A stretch of 64,000 bases of DNA from Eudromia elegans (taxonomy: Eukaryota; Chordata; Aves; Tinamiformes; Tinamidae). The notes under the pieces are model-generated. The model ran no database searches and was not told where the DNA came from. It worked only from the letters and a program-made list of their open reading frames with translations. This document shows, one piece after another, positions 14,590 through 27,100 of the stretch; position 1 is the first letter of the stretch; every line of letters begins with the position of its first letter. The position numbers and the translations under genes were made by a program. The DNA is taken from positions 5,069,209 to 5,133,208 of the forward strand of contig PTEX01000012.1 in NCBI GenBank assembly GCA_003342815.1. The letters run 5' to 3'.

Positions 14590-15700
14590 CTTTCCTGTTA
14601 GCCAGTATTCCGTGCAGCGGCTGGGATTAGGTTGCTCCTTGCAGTGACACGGGTGTCGGTGAACTCTGCTGGCCTTGGTGCCTGGGTGCCGGCAGCAGCT
14701 GCGGCCCCTGCTCCGCAGGAGGGTTGTGGATGGACGCAGGGTCCGCAGGGGCTGACGGGCTGCATTAGGGCTGCCGCTCCCCACGGAAAGGTCAGGGCTG
14801 CGGTACCCACGGTAGGTTTGTCACTGAGCAGGGCAAAGTCAGCTCCAGCCTTCAAGGAGAGCCTGGCCTTGGCTAAGCTGGTCACTGGCAGGTAGGAGCG
14901 GGCTCTGCTTATTGCATCCCGCTTATCTCTGCCTCCCGACACTGCTCCCTGCCCCTAATCACAGCTGCCAGGCAGCTCTCACATCCGCGCGGCTTCCTGC
15001 TGCTCTCCTTCCTCCCTGCTCTCCCCGGTGGCCTCTGCTGTTTCCAAGCAGCAAACCTTGAGCAGGGGCAGCCCCGCCGGGTGAGAAGGGGAAGCTGCAG
15101 GACCTACGGACCAAGGGGGAGTTCTGGAGCTATTGAAAGTCCTCCCGGTTTTTAGTCTGTACTAAACAACTTCACTCTGTGCTATGCAGCTTTCATGCAA
15201 CTTCCAAATTGGCGTGTGGTGCACGTGCTTATCTATGTCTCACCCAGAAATCCTATTCAATAACAGTTTTTGCGTCCCACTTGATACGGGAGTAACTGAA
15301 GAGCTCATTACTTTGGACATGGTTGTCATGGGGGTGTATGGGAGCTGCCAAGGTTCACAGAGCAGCGTAGCATACGCTGGCCTTAGGTGACAGTCCCACT
15401 GAGTTACACAAGGAGTGCTGGCTCAGAAACACTGCTTGCCAGGAAGAAAGTGGTGGCTCTGTAGTTCTCCCTGCAGCGTCACGCCGCCTCCGAGACTTGC
15501 CCTCCGCAGCGCTGCACGCTGCAGACCTGCTGGGCTGCACATAGAGGCTCACACCCACGGTGCAATTGGGAGGGCGCGAGTGTCTCGGCACTGGCACCCG
15601 GCGCCTGTTTTCGGCGAACCAGAAAGGGTTGTGCTGCTCTGTGTGCATTTGAAGGTGCCTGCTCTAGTGAGCCTTGCTGCAGCTGCGCCTGGGTCTCCTG
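14590..15700. other. GC-rich intronic block, open frames on both strands but no recognised gene
   Basis: GC content rises clearly over about 14,590-15,130 and 15,460-15,700, with moderate CpG. Open frames of 87-130 codons occur on both strands, as expected from few stop codons at high GC. No translation is recognisable. It could be a CpG-poor regulatory block or merely a local composition shift. Confidence 0.35.
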
Positions 15701-15807
15701 AGCTGAAAGCCTGCCCTTGCTTAATAAGACCAGCTCTGTTTAACACTGTCTGGCTTATGTTTACTCTGGTACTGGCTTCGTGCCAGGATATTCTGCTCTA
15801 TCTTTAG

Positions 15808-17560
15808 CAATGCAGCAGGTCCAGAATTTGGGGTTTTTAGTAGCTCCTCCGTACACTGCTGTTATACTGTAATGTACTGTAGCTTAAAATAGAAGCTCTC
15901 TTTACTAGTAGGAGAGCGCTTACAGGTTATTGCAGGCATCCCTGGTGCCAAACACTCCTCTAGTGTAACGACTGATCCCATACCTACAGAAGCCTGAACT
16001 TCCACTGATGTCAATGACATTGCAACCTATGTACTGTTTATGTATAGGAATCAGCAGGGAGTGGCAGGATTCCTCAAGGCTTCTATACAGCTTTTGAATC
16101 TATTTAATTACATGATCAGTTTAGGAAGTAATCTAGTTAAATCCAACACCTTTTTAGGGAACCCGTATGCATGCATGGCTATAGAGGTAATGTAGTGTTT
16201 CTGTCGTCTGTCACCCAGCCTTCCCGCTTTTAGGAGTATTTAGCACATATTTAGCACATATTACCCAAGGCAGAGGAAATCCAATGACTAGTTTGAAGAG
16301 CTGGGAGGCAGTGAATCAGGTTTGGAGAGTGAATATTCATGAGATCAGGCTCACCTAAAATAATCAGCAAGCCTAGCCTGTCTTTGGGGAGAACCGACAG
16401 CTTTGGCAGACCGCGCATTCATAGCCTCACTTAAGAATGATGAACTTTTAGATGGAAGGATCTTTTCAAGCAGCATTAAACAGGCCGTTTTAGCAGCTTC
16501 CCATTAATTTTGCTTCAGTATTTGTGAAGTTCATTGGTTTCAGGGAAATAAAAGGCAGCAGTGTGTAAACTATGGAGACTTAGGTCTTTGGAGTAAACCA
16601 ACTCCTCCTCCCTCAGACTTTAAAAATAGAAGGGAAAAATGCACTCAGCTAACGGAGGGGTAAATTATTCTGTCTCATACGTGGGAGTGCTAGATTGAGG
16701 CACAGGCACCTTCCTGCTTTCCCTGCTCAGCCAAATTCTGCGCTATAAGTTTGGGCAGATGAGTCCCTGAACAGAGTGAGGGGAGTTCAGGGACTGAGGA
16801 AATATAATGATGTCCTTAAGTCTTTAGGTGTCAGATCTTCAAGCACTCTCATGGGAGAATTTTGGTCTCAACCCCAACCCACACACCATAAAGGCAGAAT
16901 GATACTAGATAGCATCATCTAGTTTGGCATTTTGGATCTGCTAGGGATCAGCACCAAATCATCCGGAAGTGAAGGAAACAAAATAAATTACAGTTTAGCA
17001 ATAAGAAAAATCTCTTTTATATGGATTTTTTCCACAGTAAGGATATTTAAGGATGATCTATACCTCAGGGCATTTTTAATGCTTATTCTAATAAGAATAT
17101 AGATGTTTTCATTATCCTTACAAATTTCTTCTGTTTTTAAAATAAAGTACTAATTAGGCAGTGGTATTTAATTGAGCATTGTATTTTGAAAAATATCACT
17201 TTTTTGTATGTTGTTGTTACTTTTTAATTTTTTTTTTGCTCAAGTTTATAATTCAATTTCTTTCATTTCTATCCAAAGAGGCTTTTGCTTTTGTAAGCCC
17301 TCCCTAGCAAAGAAAGTAAGGAGTCTTAAAAGAAATGCGCTTCAGTAGTAGAGCTGTGAATGTGAAAGTGAAGATTTGCTTCAGACAAACTCAGGGCAAG
17401 GTTGGTGAATCACAAAAAAACAAAACCAAAACAAACAGCCAAAAACTCTGTTACAAAAGCCTTCAAAGCGCATTAAGGTAAAAGGCAGAGAATCAGATGG
17501 CAGCAGATTCTGTAATTATTGTGTTTTTCACCAGCCAGTTCTATTAAGGCTCTGGTTGGG
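15808..17560. other. Intronic DNA, nothing recognised
   Basis: AT-rich sequence with short open frames only. A short direct duplication of atttagcacat occurs near 16,238-16,260. Confidence 0.5.
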
Positions 17561-17639
17561 CACTGGAGAAGAGGAAAGACGCAAGGAGGTGGCGTCACAG
17601 GCCGGACCATCCCGTGGCTTGTTCACTTTACAGCTTGTG

Positions 17640-18000
17640 GCCCGAGCTCGCGGCGTGGAAGGCGCCGGCGCCTGCCGGCTCCGAGCGGGACCGTGGCCTG
17701 GCCGTGCTGCTCCGCGGCGGCTCCGAGCGGGACCGTGGCCTGGCCGTGCTGCTCCGCGGCGGCTCCGAGCGGGACCGTGGCCTGGCCGTGCTGCTCCGCG
17801 GCGGCTCCGNCGGCGGCTCCGAGCGGGACCGTGGCCTGGCCGTGCTGCTCCGCGGCGGCTCCGAGCGGGACCGTGGCCTGGCCGTGCTGCTCCGCGGCGG
17901 CTCCGGGGCAGCTTGGTCGCGGTGCCGCAGCCAGAGCGCTCGCTGGAGCGGCTCCTCTCTGGAGACCCGTAGGCTTTGCTCTGTTACGGGGGGCACAGCG
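17640..18000. promoter_or_regulatory. Intronic CpG-island-like block
   Basis: A block of very high GC with dense CpG, sharply bounded by AT-rich DNA on both sides. Its middle is the 42-bp minisatellite. Intragenic CpG islands sometimes mark alternative promoters or lncRNA starts. I see no assignable first exon here, so promoter function is conjecture. Confidence 0.4.
17677..17905. repeat. 42-bp GC-rich minisatellite with assembly N
   Basis: Five full near-identical 42-bp units start with ggctccgagcggg at 17,677, 17,719, 17,761, 17,815 and 17,857. A broken partial unit containing one N (17,810) lies at 17,803-17,814, and the run ends with a partial ggctccg at 17,899. The period is a multiple of three, so every frame that lacks a stop in one unit stays open through all units; this creates 138-173-codon open frames on both strands that need not be genes. 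The lone N with a broken unit suggests that the assembly closed a gap of unknown copy number. Confidence 0.95.
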
Positions 18001-18010
18001 CGCTTGCCCA

Positions 18011-20685
18011 GTAGCCTCATCGTGGCCTGGGGAGGCATAAAAAGCAAACTCACTTTTCTTTTTTTCTTTCTCCAAAGAGAAAGCTCAAGTAGGTGCATAA
18101 AAAGCCAATGAGCTGTAAAGTCTGCTGCTTTGCCTTGAGAAGTGGGAATTCTGTGGGATGCTTTATACGAGTAACTGTAACGTTTGACTGTTTTCTGTAT
18201 GTGAGGACAGCTGCCAATAGCTCTATCTGGTCAATCCGTACAAAAATCTATTTGCTGAAAGTGCCTTTGGATTCAGACCTTGATTTGGGACCTTCTTATT
18301 TTCACAAGCATTAATTTCAGTGATGTTGTGGTTGCTGCCTGTATTTCTGATGAATGTCTTGGGAGCCAGAAGCTAGTATTTGCTGAATGTAGTAAATGAA
18401 AGGAGCTGAGGTCCCCGAGCAGGGAAAGAGCCATCATCAAGAGAAGGGAAGGCCACACACCGTGCTTCGCTGTTGAATGTAGAGCAGCTGCTGAGCAGCT
18501 CCCTCTGAAAGCGGCTGTCTATATTCTCTCCAATCTGCAGTTTGAATGGAGTTGTTAAAAAGTGAATCTCATTCATTTAGCTGGTGTGTCTGTCAGAACC
18601 ATCTGCCCTTGAGCATCTCGCCATCAGAAGATCAGGGTGGGGTTGCTTGTGTCCGGCACATTGCTCAGGGTGAGTTTGAACTGTTAGGTGCAATGGAAAC
18701 CTCTAGAGGCACCACCAGAAAACCAGGGCTTACAAAACAGTAAGATGATTTAAGAAGGGCCACAGTTGGTCCTAGTTGTTGTATTTGTCAAGTATCTTAT
18801 GACTATAGCCTCAATAGTCACCCCGTATAAGTTTAGATAGCTGTGTAATTTGTAGCAATCATTGGAAGGCTGCATTGTTTTGTGACATTTTGTGTTGCAT
18901 ATTTATGGCAGAAATACTGCATCTTTCCTGGAACCTGCAGTGCCTGAGCTTAGAAACAGAAATAAAGTCTTTGGTGGGGCATGAAACTCTTGATTTTATG
19001 CATTGGTTATTGTAGAAGAGCAGTGATCAGCAGCAGTACCTGTAGTTTGTGCTGGGGCTTTTAAGGGCTACATTTACCCTGGAATTTCCCACCTGCCATA
19101 AACTGTTCCCTTTTCTGCAATACCCTCTGCCCTTTGATTTCTCCTACCTCTCAGAGCTTTATCTGATCTGTCAGAGAGCAGAGGTTGTCTGCAGTTTAGT
19201 TTGAATGAAGGAAAATGGGGCAATTTCAGGTGAAACTTAAATACACAGGTTACTTGGACGTTGACTTGAAGGCAACGTTCTTTCTCTCTCCCAGCATTGC
19301 ACAGGGCTTGGTCACTGCTGCAGGCACTGCAGCACTCCGTGTTGTGCCCTTTATCCCAGCTGAATATGTCAAGGGTAGAGAAAACAATTTGATTTTCCAG
19401 GCTCTCTGCTACCTGCTAATGTCTAGAGGTCTGACCTTTTTAGGTAAAGTCCATCTGATTCTCATGCAGGATGTGAATGCTGGTGTGCCTTCCCGCTGCA
19501 ATTCATCATATTTCCACAGACTTTTGCTGTTTGGTCTTCTGATGTTTCCTCTGCATCCTAATGCTTTCTACAACATTCTGAATGAGTATATTAATTTTAG
19601 CTCTCTTTCCAGGAGATAAACTTGCCTTTTCTGTTTGTCCTATTCCAGACAATCTGCAACCCTCAAGCCCATTCATGGCACTGTTTCTTTCCTCTTTAGA
19701 CATGAAAAATGTGTATTGAAAAGACTCCGTGCGTGCATTGTTTATTTTTTCCTGATAATTTTAGATTCAATTTTCTGCTATCATAGCTTGCCTGGGGGTG
19801 TTTTGTTGGATGGCAAAAAGATTAGCAATCTTGCTTTTCTTATTTTTCAAGCTATCTGATAATGCATTCAGTTGCAAAGGTAAGCATGAAAATGTGACCT
19901 GATTGCAACCCTTCTTGCAATGTAGGGGGAGAACTCTAAAGTTGCTTCCAGGTCTGGCATCTTAGTGAGCTGCAAACACGCTCTGGAAGAGACCTGCCCC
20001 CGGAGGGTGCCATCCCCCTAGCATGGATGGTCTGGTAGGCAGGACAGGGTTCCTCAGGTACCTACCACAGGCTCTCCCACTTACTATTTACACGTGCTGC
20101 CGTCATTCCTCAAGCCCCCATGCAGATCTGCAGCTCAGTGCTGTCACACACCTCCTGTGTTTGTCCTTGACTGTCCAGAAATCCTCTTGATGCCCCTCAG
20201 GGCCCAGCTCAGCTCTTCCCCCGGCCACCCTAACATCCCTGGGAAATGCCCGTAACCAAATTCCTTCCATGTTTGGTAGCTCCTGCCATGTTAAAGCAGT
20301 AAATCCGCTCAGGCAGTTATTTATATACTTACAGGGATGTCATTTATTAGTTTTTCCTGCTGAAGATTCTTGGAGGTCTGAGACTAAAATGGGCCCCCTT
20401 TTTAAAACCTATAATACCCACTGTGTTGACAAGCTGTCTCGAATTCATGAACACCGTTTTCCTATTTCAGTCAGGCTGACAATAATAGCAATCTGGGCAC
20501 TTTCATCCATTCGCAAGAGAGAACTCATACAGAGGTACATTAGTGCTGCCGCCTTTTCAGCTGCAAGGGGCACCTTTAATGCTTTTTCACTGAACTTCGC
20601 GGGAGAAAAAAACCCAGCCAAGTGAAATATTCGGCTGTCCAGGAGAAGGACTACAACTTCTCGAAAGCTTTGTGCTCTTAATTTT
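18011..20685. other. Intronic DNA, no gene seen
   Basis: Short unrecognised open frames only; the longest, 134 codons at 19,215-19,619, has no family resemblance that I can name. No repeat is recognised. Confidence 0.5.
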
Positions 20686-21112
20686 TATAGAATTGTAAAG
20701 ATTGGAAGGGACCTTTAGAGATCATCCAGTCCAACCCCCCTGCACAAACAGGGTCGCTTAGAGCACGTGGCACAGGGTGGTGTCCAAGTGGGTTTGGAAG
20801 ATCTCCAGAGAAGGAGACTCCACCACCTCTGTGGGCAGCCTGTGCCAGGGCTCTGTCACCCTCACTGTTAAGAAATTTTTCCTAAAGTTCCTGTGGGGCT
20901 CTGGTGCTGCAGTTTGTGTCCTTTTCCTCTTGTCCTGTCGCTAGCCAGGCTGGTCCCAACCTTCTCGCTCCCTCCCTTGAGGTACTTACAGACACTGATG
21001 AGGTCCCCTCTCAGTCTTCTCTTCTCCAGGCTGAAGAGGCCCAGCTCTCTCAGCCTTTCCTCATAGGGCAGGTGTTCCAGGCCCCTGATCATCCTCTGAT
21101 CATCCTCATTTT
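20686..21112 (-). mobile_element. CR1 LINE, 5'-truncated 3' end
   Basis: On the + strand this reads tatagaattgtaaagattgg, then the typical gaagggacctttagagatca, then a long match to the reverse complement of a CR1 tail, including a cttctcttctccaggctgaa stretch and, near the end, a tandem gatcatcctct. The element therefore lies on the minus strand, with its 3' end at 20,686. About 430 bp remain, with no reverse transcriptase region, so it is a dead, 5'-truncated copy. Confidence 0.93.
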
Positions 21113-24100
21113 CAGCAGAACTGGTTTACAATGCAGAATACAGCAATGCTTTCATGGTACTCCATGATACTGTAACAAAGACTGAAAAAACATATCTCAA
21201 GATGCGTAAAATATCACGGTTAGTTATGGTTGTTGGTTGCATATCCATGTTCATTCCACCAGAACTTGTAGTTTCTTTTCAGTAGGAATACTGATATTTT
21301 AATTGCTTTGCAGGATAGTATGAGTGACAAGTATTTTAATTTGTCACAAGAAAAAATGAAATATATTTGATTTAAGAAAAAAAAGAAATTATATCTTTTC
21401 AAAGTTTTATTTCAGGCATCAATTTTAAGTTGCCCATTATTATTTTATCTGTAATTTTCATTTGACCATCCATATTGAATAATATTTCATTGAAAGTGTT
21501 TCAGTTTAGAAAAAGGTGCTTTTTATTATTAATTAGAGTCTCTATCATGATTTGTAATATCAAAACAAATTGAAAGATTTGAAAACTAAGAAGTAAAAAG
21601 AGTATTTGTAATTCCTTCTATATGGAAGTATTTGGTTTCTCAGTGCATAATATTAACTACTTCAGATTCGAACATGATAATTTAAATCTGGGTGGACAGG
21701 AATTTCATAATGAATTTCAAAATTATTTAATCTTTGATCATTTTTTTTTAAAAAAGTACTGTGAAATGATTCAGTTTTTATCAAAAGCTAGTGATTTGCC
21801 AAATATGTTCTGAAGAAAATTTCCAGGTTGCTCTATATCAACAGATATCAGTGAATTTGTGCCTTGTCCCAGCCTGGAAACCTGGACAGTTTATCTATCT
21901 GGTCTGCAGCTCACATCCTACAACCCTCTCCCCTGCAGACTTCTGAAAGAGGAGTAAAGATTAGGCTGAAGCCCAGAGTCAGTGCTCTGCAGATTAGCTC
22001 TTTCTGTGCTCATTGGCAAGACCATTTTCTGAGGTATGGGCATATCTCAGTCTTTTCTGACTCCTAATTATCAGCAGACTTACAAACTATAGTGTCTTTT
22101 AGCCCTTCCATTCTTCTCAAAGCTTAGTAAAAAGCAAACAGCACTTGTGATGAGCAAACAGCCAGTGACGAGCAAAGGCCTGGAGGCCAGATACAGGTAG
22201 AGGATCATCATTTAGGCCCTCATGCTTACTAAGTGATGCCAAAAATCAGTTTGTGCAGAAGCAATGGAAAGTCCCTTCAAACCTTCTGTGCCTGCAGTAA
22301 CCTGAGTCCTTACCCTGCAGCAGCACCAAGGAAAGGAGGAACAAGTGAGGAGGGACCATTCTGGCAGACACCAACAGCACAAGGCACAGCTTGGTGTCCT
22401 GTTCAACGTGGCATTGTTTGGCAGGTGGCTCACAGGATGCTTACCCTACGAAATCCTATTGGGCGTCAGATAACAAGCTTACCCTAGTATCTGAAAATCT
22501 TTGGGTGGATCAAGGCCTCAGAGGCCTTCCAAAGGGGAAGATTAAGAGCTCCTTTGGCCATCAAGGTAACTGCCTTTCCCACCATCACCTCTTGTTGTTT
22601 GACTCCACAAACCTGTAAAAGTCCCTTCTCAAAGCAAAACTTGAGACACTTGCAGTGAAAAATCACAGTGCTTAAGGAGATGTGCTTGGAAGCCCGTTGC
22701 TTCCGATTGCATCCTGAGAGAAAATTTGTCCTGTGCTTTTCAAAACTGCAGCCATCCTGGCTATCCTGGCACATGGTGGGGGAAAGAAGGCTCTCAACAC
22801 TCTTGAGTGTCTTCACGGGCCCAGTTTCCAGGCTTCTCGCTTAGCTGGGCTGAGCTCAGCGACCCTCTGACACCAGAGGGGAAGTGGATTTGTCAGGGAG
22901 CGCCTGGACTGAGGAGATAAGGAGGGAAGCTGGATGGCACTGACTTGCTACTTGCTGCTTCCAATTATAACAGATTTCTTTTTATTATTATTTCTATCAC
23001 AAACTGCTTGCAACAATTCTGTTTTAGTACCCGTCTGCTACCTCTCGCCACCCTCAGCAAAGGGTACTGTGGGGTGACAAATGCCTGTCACGAGCCAAAA
23101 CGGAACTCAGACGTTGCTCTATGCCAACAACAAAGCTGTGCAAAACTGCAGCTTTCCAGTGCTGATTCTTCATAGAGATTTATAGGATGAGTCTTGTGAC
23201 CAGGAAGAACAGAGATTTACTTTTCATCCCTAGGTATGTTTTTTTTTTCTTTAGAAAGAGTTTAATCAGTTATAAGCAAGAAAAAATAAATGTGTGCACA
23301 TAAGCAAAGGTGGGATAAACAGGGCTTCCAACAGAAAGTCTTCAATAGTTCCTCTCCATGAGAGACTGTGCAACAGAGGAGGTTGCCAGTAAATCAAAAC
23401 TTTGACATCAGGCAAGGCATCACAGGGAAGAGTTCTCCTCTGAACACTTATCAGAGGGAACTGTTTTGGTTTGTTTGCATACTGTAAAGATAAGTGTGAG
23501 TAAAGAGCTTTGATTCCTCTCAGTGCCTCAGTCCCAACCCAGTCTGAGGCTGGCAATTTGCAAAGGCAAACAGCCACAAAAAATTGTGCTTATCACAGGA
23601 TGCTCAGGGTGATGCTTTTAATATGTCTTTTTATTAAGCTAGTCCCTTTAAATACAAATGTGGATCCCGTGAGATGGTTCTTCATACTTGTGGATTCTCC
23701 TTTCTTTCTTTCTTGGCTTATGACATTCCTCACTTTGGATTTTGTCAACTTGCATAAGATTTTTACTTCTTATTGTAATAAGGTAACAAGGAATAAAGTT
23801 CCATGCTGCTTTTATGCTTTTCTTTTGAAGAACATTATAGGCACCATAATTTATTTATGTCCATTCAGCTAATGTTAATTAGCTTGTCAGAATCTGCATT
23901 TGAAAAATGTAAACGTGCTCTTGGATTCAAACAGTGTATTAAAAACATAAAAAACAGCAAGGGGAAGATAATTCCATCAAAAGCGTTTCTCCCTTGATTT
24001 GTCATGATATTGTCAATAGTTCTTGATGGAATTACTTCCTTACATTTTGCTCCAGCCCATATATTATTATTTTCCATAGAATATTTTTAATGTAATTAAA

Positions 24101-27100
24101 AATAGATGCTGTTCATCTGGCTCATGCACAAAAAGAATTTTATGTTTCAGGAATTAAATATCTTTTTTTGGTTGAATATTTATTATTTTGTTTGAGTACC
24201 ACCTTAACTTCTGTTTTCTGAGGTTCCTTCTTTTGATTGTTGCTATTTTCAGTTGCGAATTTAAAGCTAGTTAATGGCTCTCTGCTGGCCCTGTCATGTA
24301 TGTTAAACATTGTGAGCAGAAATAAGTGGGGGGAAAAGGGATTCTGACCAAGACTTATTCAGGTCCCAAGTTGTGAGTATCCAGGTTTTACAAGTTATAT
24401 ATAATTATTATTAAAAGTTAATATCTGACATCAATTCATTTTTTTCCCTTCTGGCTCTGAAAGTGAACTATTTCTTAGAGCGTCTATTAAATGCGTGGAA
24501 GAATAAATATGGAAATATATTGACCTTGCAAAAAATGCCTTTTGCTTTAATTGTGTTCTTGGGCTAGAAGTAATTTCTGAGGTAGGATATAATTTTCTAA
24601 TTGGATCTTCCTAAATCCTTTTTTCAAACACGAAATAAAAGTCCTCACAAAGCAAAGATACCTCATGAAAGCAGACCCATAAAAGCATTGCAATTCTTTA
24701 TAATTGTAAACAATTTCCTTTGGAGAATGCAGAATAAAACCATTTTGAAATATACATGACATGATTTTCTATCGATGACCCCGAAGTAATTCAGAGTTAA
24801 TGCTTCAGCAGTTGCCTTGTTTAGGAATGACAGCTAATGTATTACACTTGCTAAGGAAAAGGCAGTGAAGTAGGAGTCTCGCTCCATTTTCACCTGGCTC
24901 TGAGGGTAGAATAGTGATAATGAAATTTGCAGGTCCACAACTTCTAGTTTGATTCTGGGCCTGGTGTATTGCTCTTACAGCCTGTGGATTGAGACGAGGT
25001 GTTGGTTTTATGAACTGTGTACCATCCTGAGTCGGCCTGCGGTGGGTTAGTGTGGCTGTTCTATGAATAATGAGCAGCTGAGCCCACAGTAAAAGATTTA
25101 AAGTGGATTAATTCCTATTGAATTGAACTTTGAAGGAGAAGGTTTGCCAGCTGATATATTGGCACGCTACCGAGGAGTTGCTCTGAGTAAAACAGTCCAA
25201 TTATTTTCTTATCTTTTCCTCTTAATGAGCTAAGAGATCATTTCTGTTCTTGAAAGTCAATTAAGGAAGTAGCTATAAAGTCTTTATTTTAGAATAAATC
25301 TTTCCCTGCTCTCCTGGAATATGTCCTGGAATACAAGTGTCAGAACGGATGGGTCATGGCAGCAGCCAGGACTGTGTGTTAGTATTCACTTTACCGGGGC
25401 TCTGCAGAGAGCAGTGTCCACCTCCAAGGCATGTGCTGATGTGGGCCTTGTGCTCCCTGGTTTACACACATTTGGGGTCTACCTTAGGCATGCATTGCTG
25501 GAAAAGGGGTTCTGTCTTCTTTTTCCATGAACTGCTTGAGCACATAGTATAGAAAAAAAGCCTGTCGGGTTCAAGCTTTCTCCCTTGGGGGTCTAGGTGA
25601 GGTAACTACCTCATCACTCATCTCTCTCCAAGCTTTTCGCTTGTACCCACAGGATACCTTTGCTACCTTTGCTGAGTATATAGGGAATTAGATGCCAAAC
25701 TCTGACTCCCTAAATCACATTTAATTTAAATGCCCTGGACATAACTGCATCGGTAACTCAGATCTGTTGGCACTGCAAGAAGTAGCTCACTTCCAATGGC
25801 CAGATCTGGGGGCTTTGCTTTTTTATGGTACTATTAGCTAGTTTAAATAACTATTGCATATAAAAGATGGTGTCCCAATCCTATCCACTGCAATAGCAAT
25901 TCACTGGCTGAAGAGGAAAGCAAGCCATACTAACCAGAGCAGTTGCTTCAGCTTCGTTTCTCACCTGCCTCTACCATTTCTGTAAATGACTGCAGAGCCA
26001 TCCAGTGGCTGTAAGGAGGGGACATGGAGACATGGATTATCTGAGGATGCAGTCACACTTGTCAGCCAGCTGTATGCAGGCATAGGAAGGGGGTAACAGC
26101 TCACTGGTCACCTTTGTGATCTGCTCTTGCCATAGTTTTGCAGATCCCCTGCAAATACACAGACAGAGTTGCTCCAAATTGAGGAGTTAAATTTCCTTTT
26201 AGCTCTGAGTTGCCTTTCTGTCACGATCTCAGATATCTGATCTGTCCTCTAAGATCATTCTCCCCAGCTGCAAAAATGCACAAGAGTGCCGCTCTGCATG
26301 TACCCACTGCGATCGTGAAAGATTTAGAAAGGTTTAAAGACCTTTTGCCATGTTTCAAAAGATCAGAGTTGCTGCAAAAAAAGCAATAAAAAGTTGCTAT
26401 GCTAAGTGTGTTTGATCAGATTCCCTGAATCCCAAACCCATCTGTCATGGCTCCTACACAAGTTCCTGGGATGTGACTAAGGATCATGCTCCGGAGCAGC
26501 ACATCCATGCATCTGAGGGCTACTGGGAAGGTGTAAATGCCGTCACGTGCCATACAAAGCCTGTGACTAACAGAGTCCATTTTTCATTTGGAGCTAAGAA
26601 CCTCTCTGAGTAGAACAGTTATTCTGATTATCAAATCGGGTAAGTAGAAGGTGTTTTGCTTTAGTTTTTGTGTTCAAGAGCTATATCTCCTAGAACTGAA
26701 TTCCTGCATCTGCTTGCAGAATCCAGTAACAACCAGTAAAACAAAGAAAAATCAGTTTAAAAAAAAAAGCCCAGCAACTTGAGAAACTGTGCCAAGGGCT
26801 GGGTGCACTGGAGCAGTCAGAGTTTTCCAGCAGACTTGACAGCGTATTGACTGGAATCTGACCACCTTCCTAAGTCTGTGAGGTGCTCGTGAAAGGCTTT
26901 CTTATATGCATACCTGGGCCACTTTGGCTGGAGACACTCTCAAAAATATTGGCAAAGTAAATTCCAGGCAGTGACCCAGCTTATCAGTAGGTGGACTTCA
27001 CTGAGCTGGCAAGTTTAAGGACTTGTAGGACAGTGCCAAGATTAGAAACAGGAGGGCTGGGAGGAGCAGTCGTTGTGGCAGTGTGCTCTACCGTGTCCTG

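Noticed and set aside
17519..18111. 138-173-codon open frames on both strands as a repeat-protein gene
   Set aside because: They are open in several frames at once because the repeat unit is 42 bp, there is an N inside, and no non-repeat domain is present.
19215..19619. 134-codon plus-strand open frame
   Set aside because: No recognisable domain, no splice or promoter context; probably chance.
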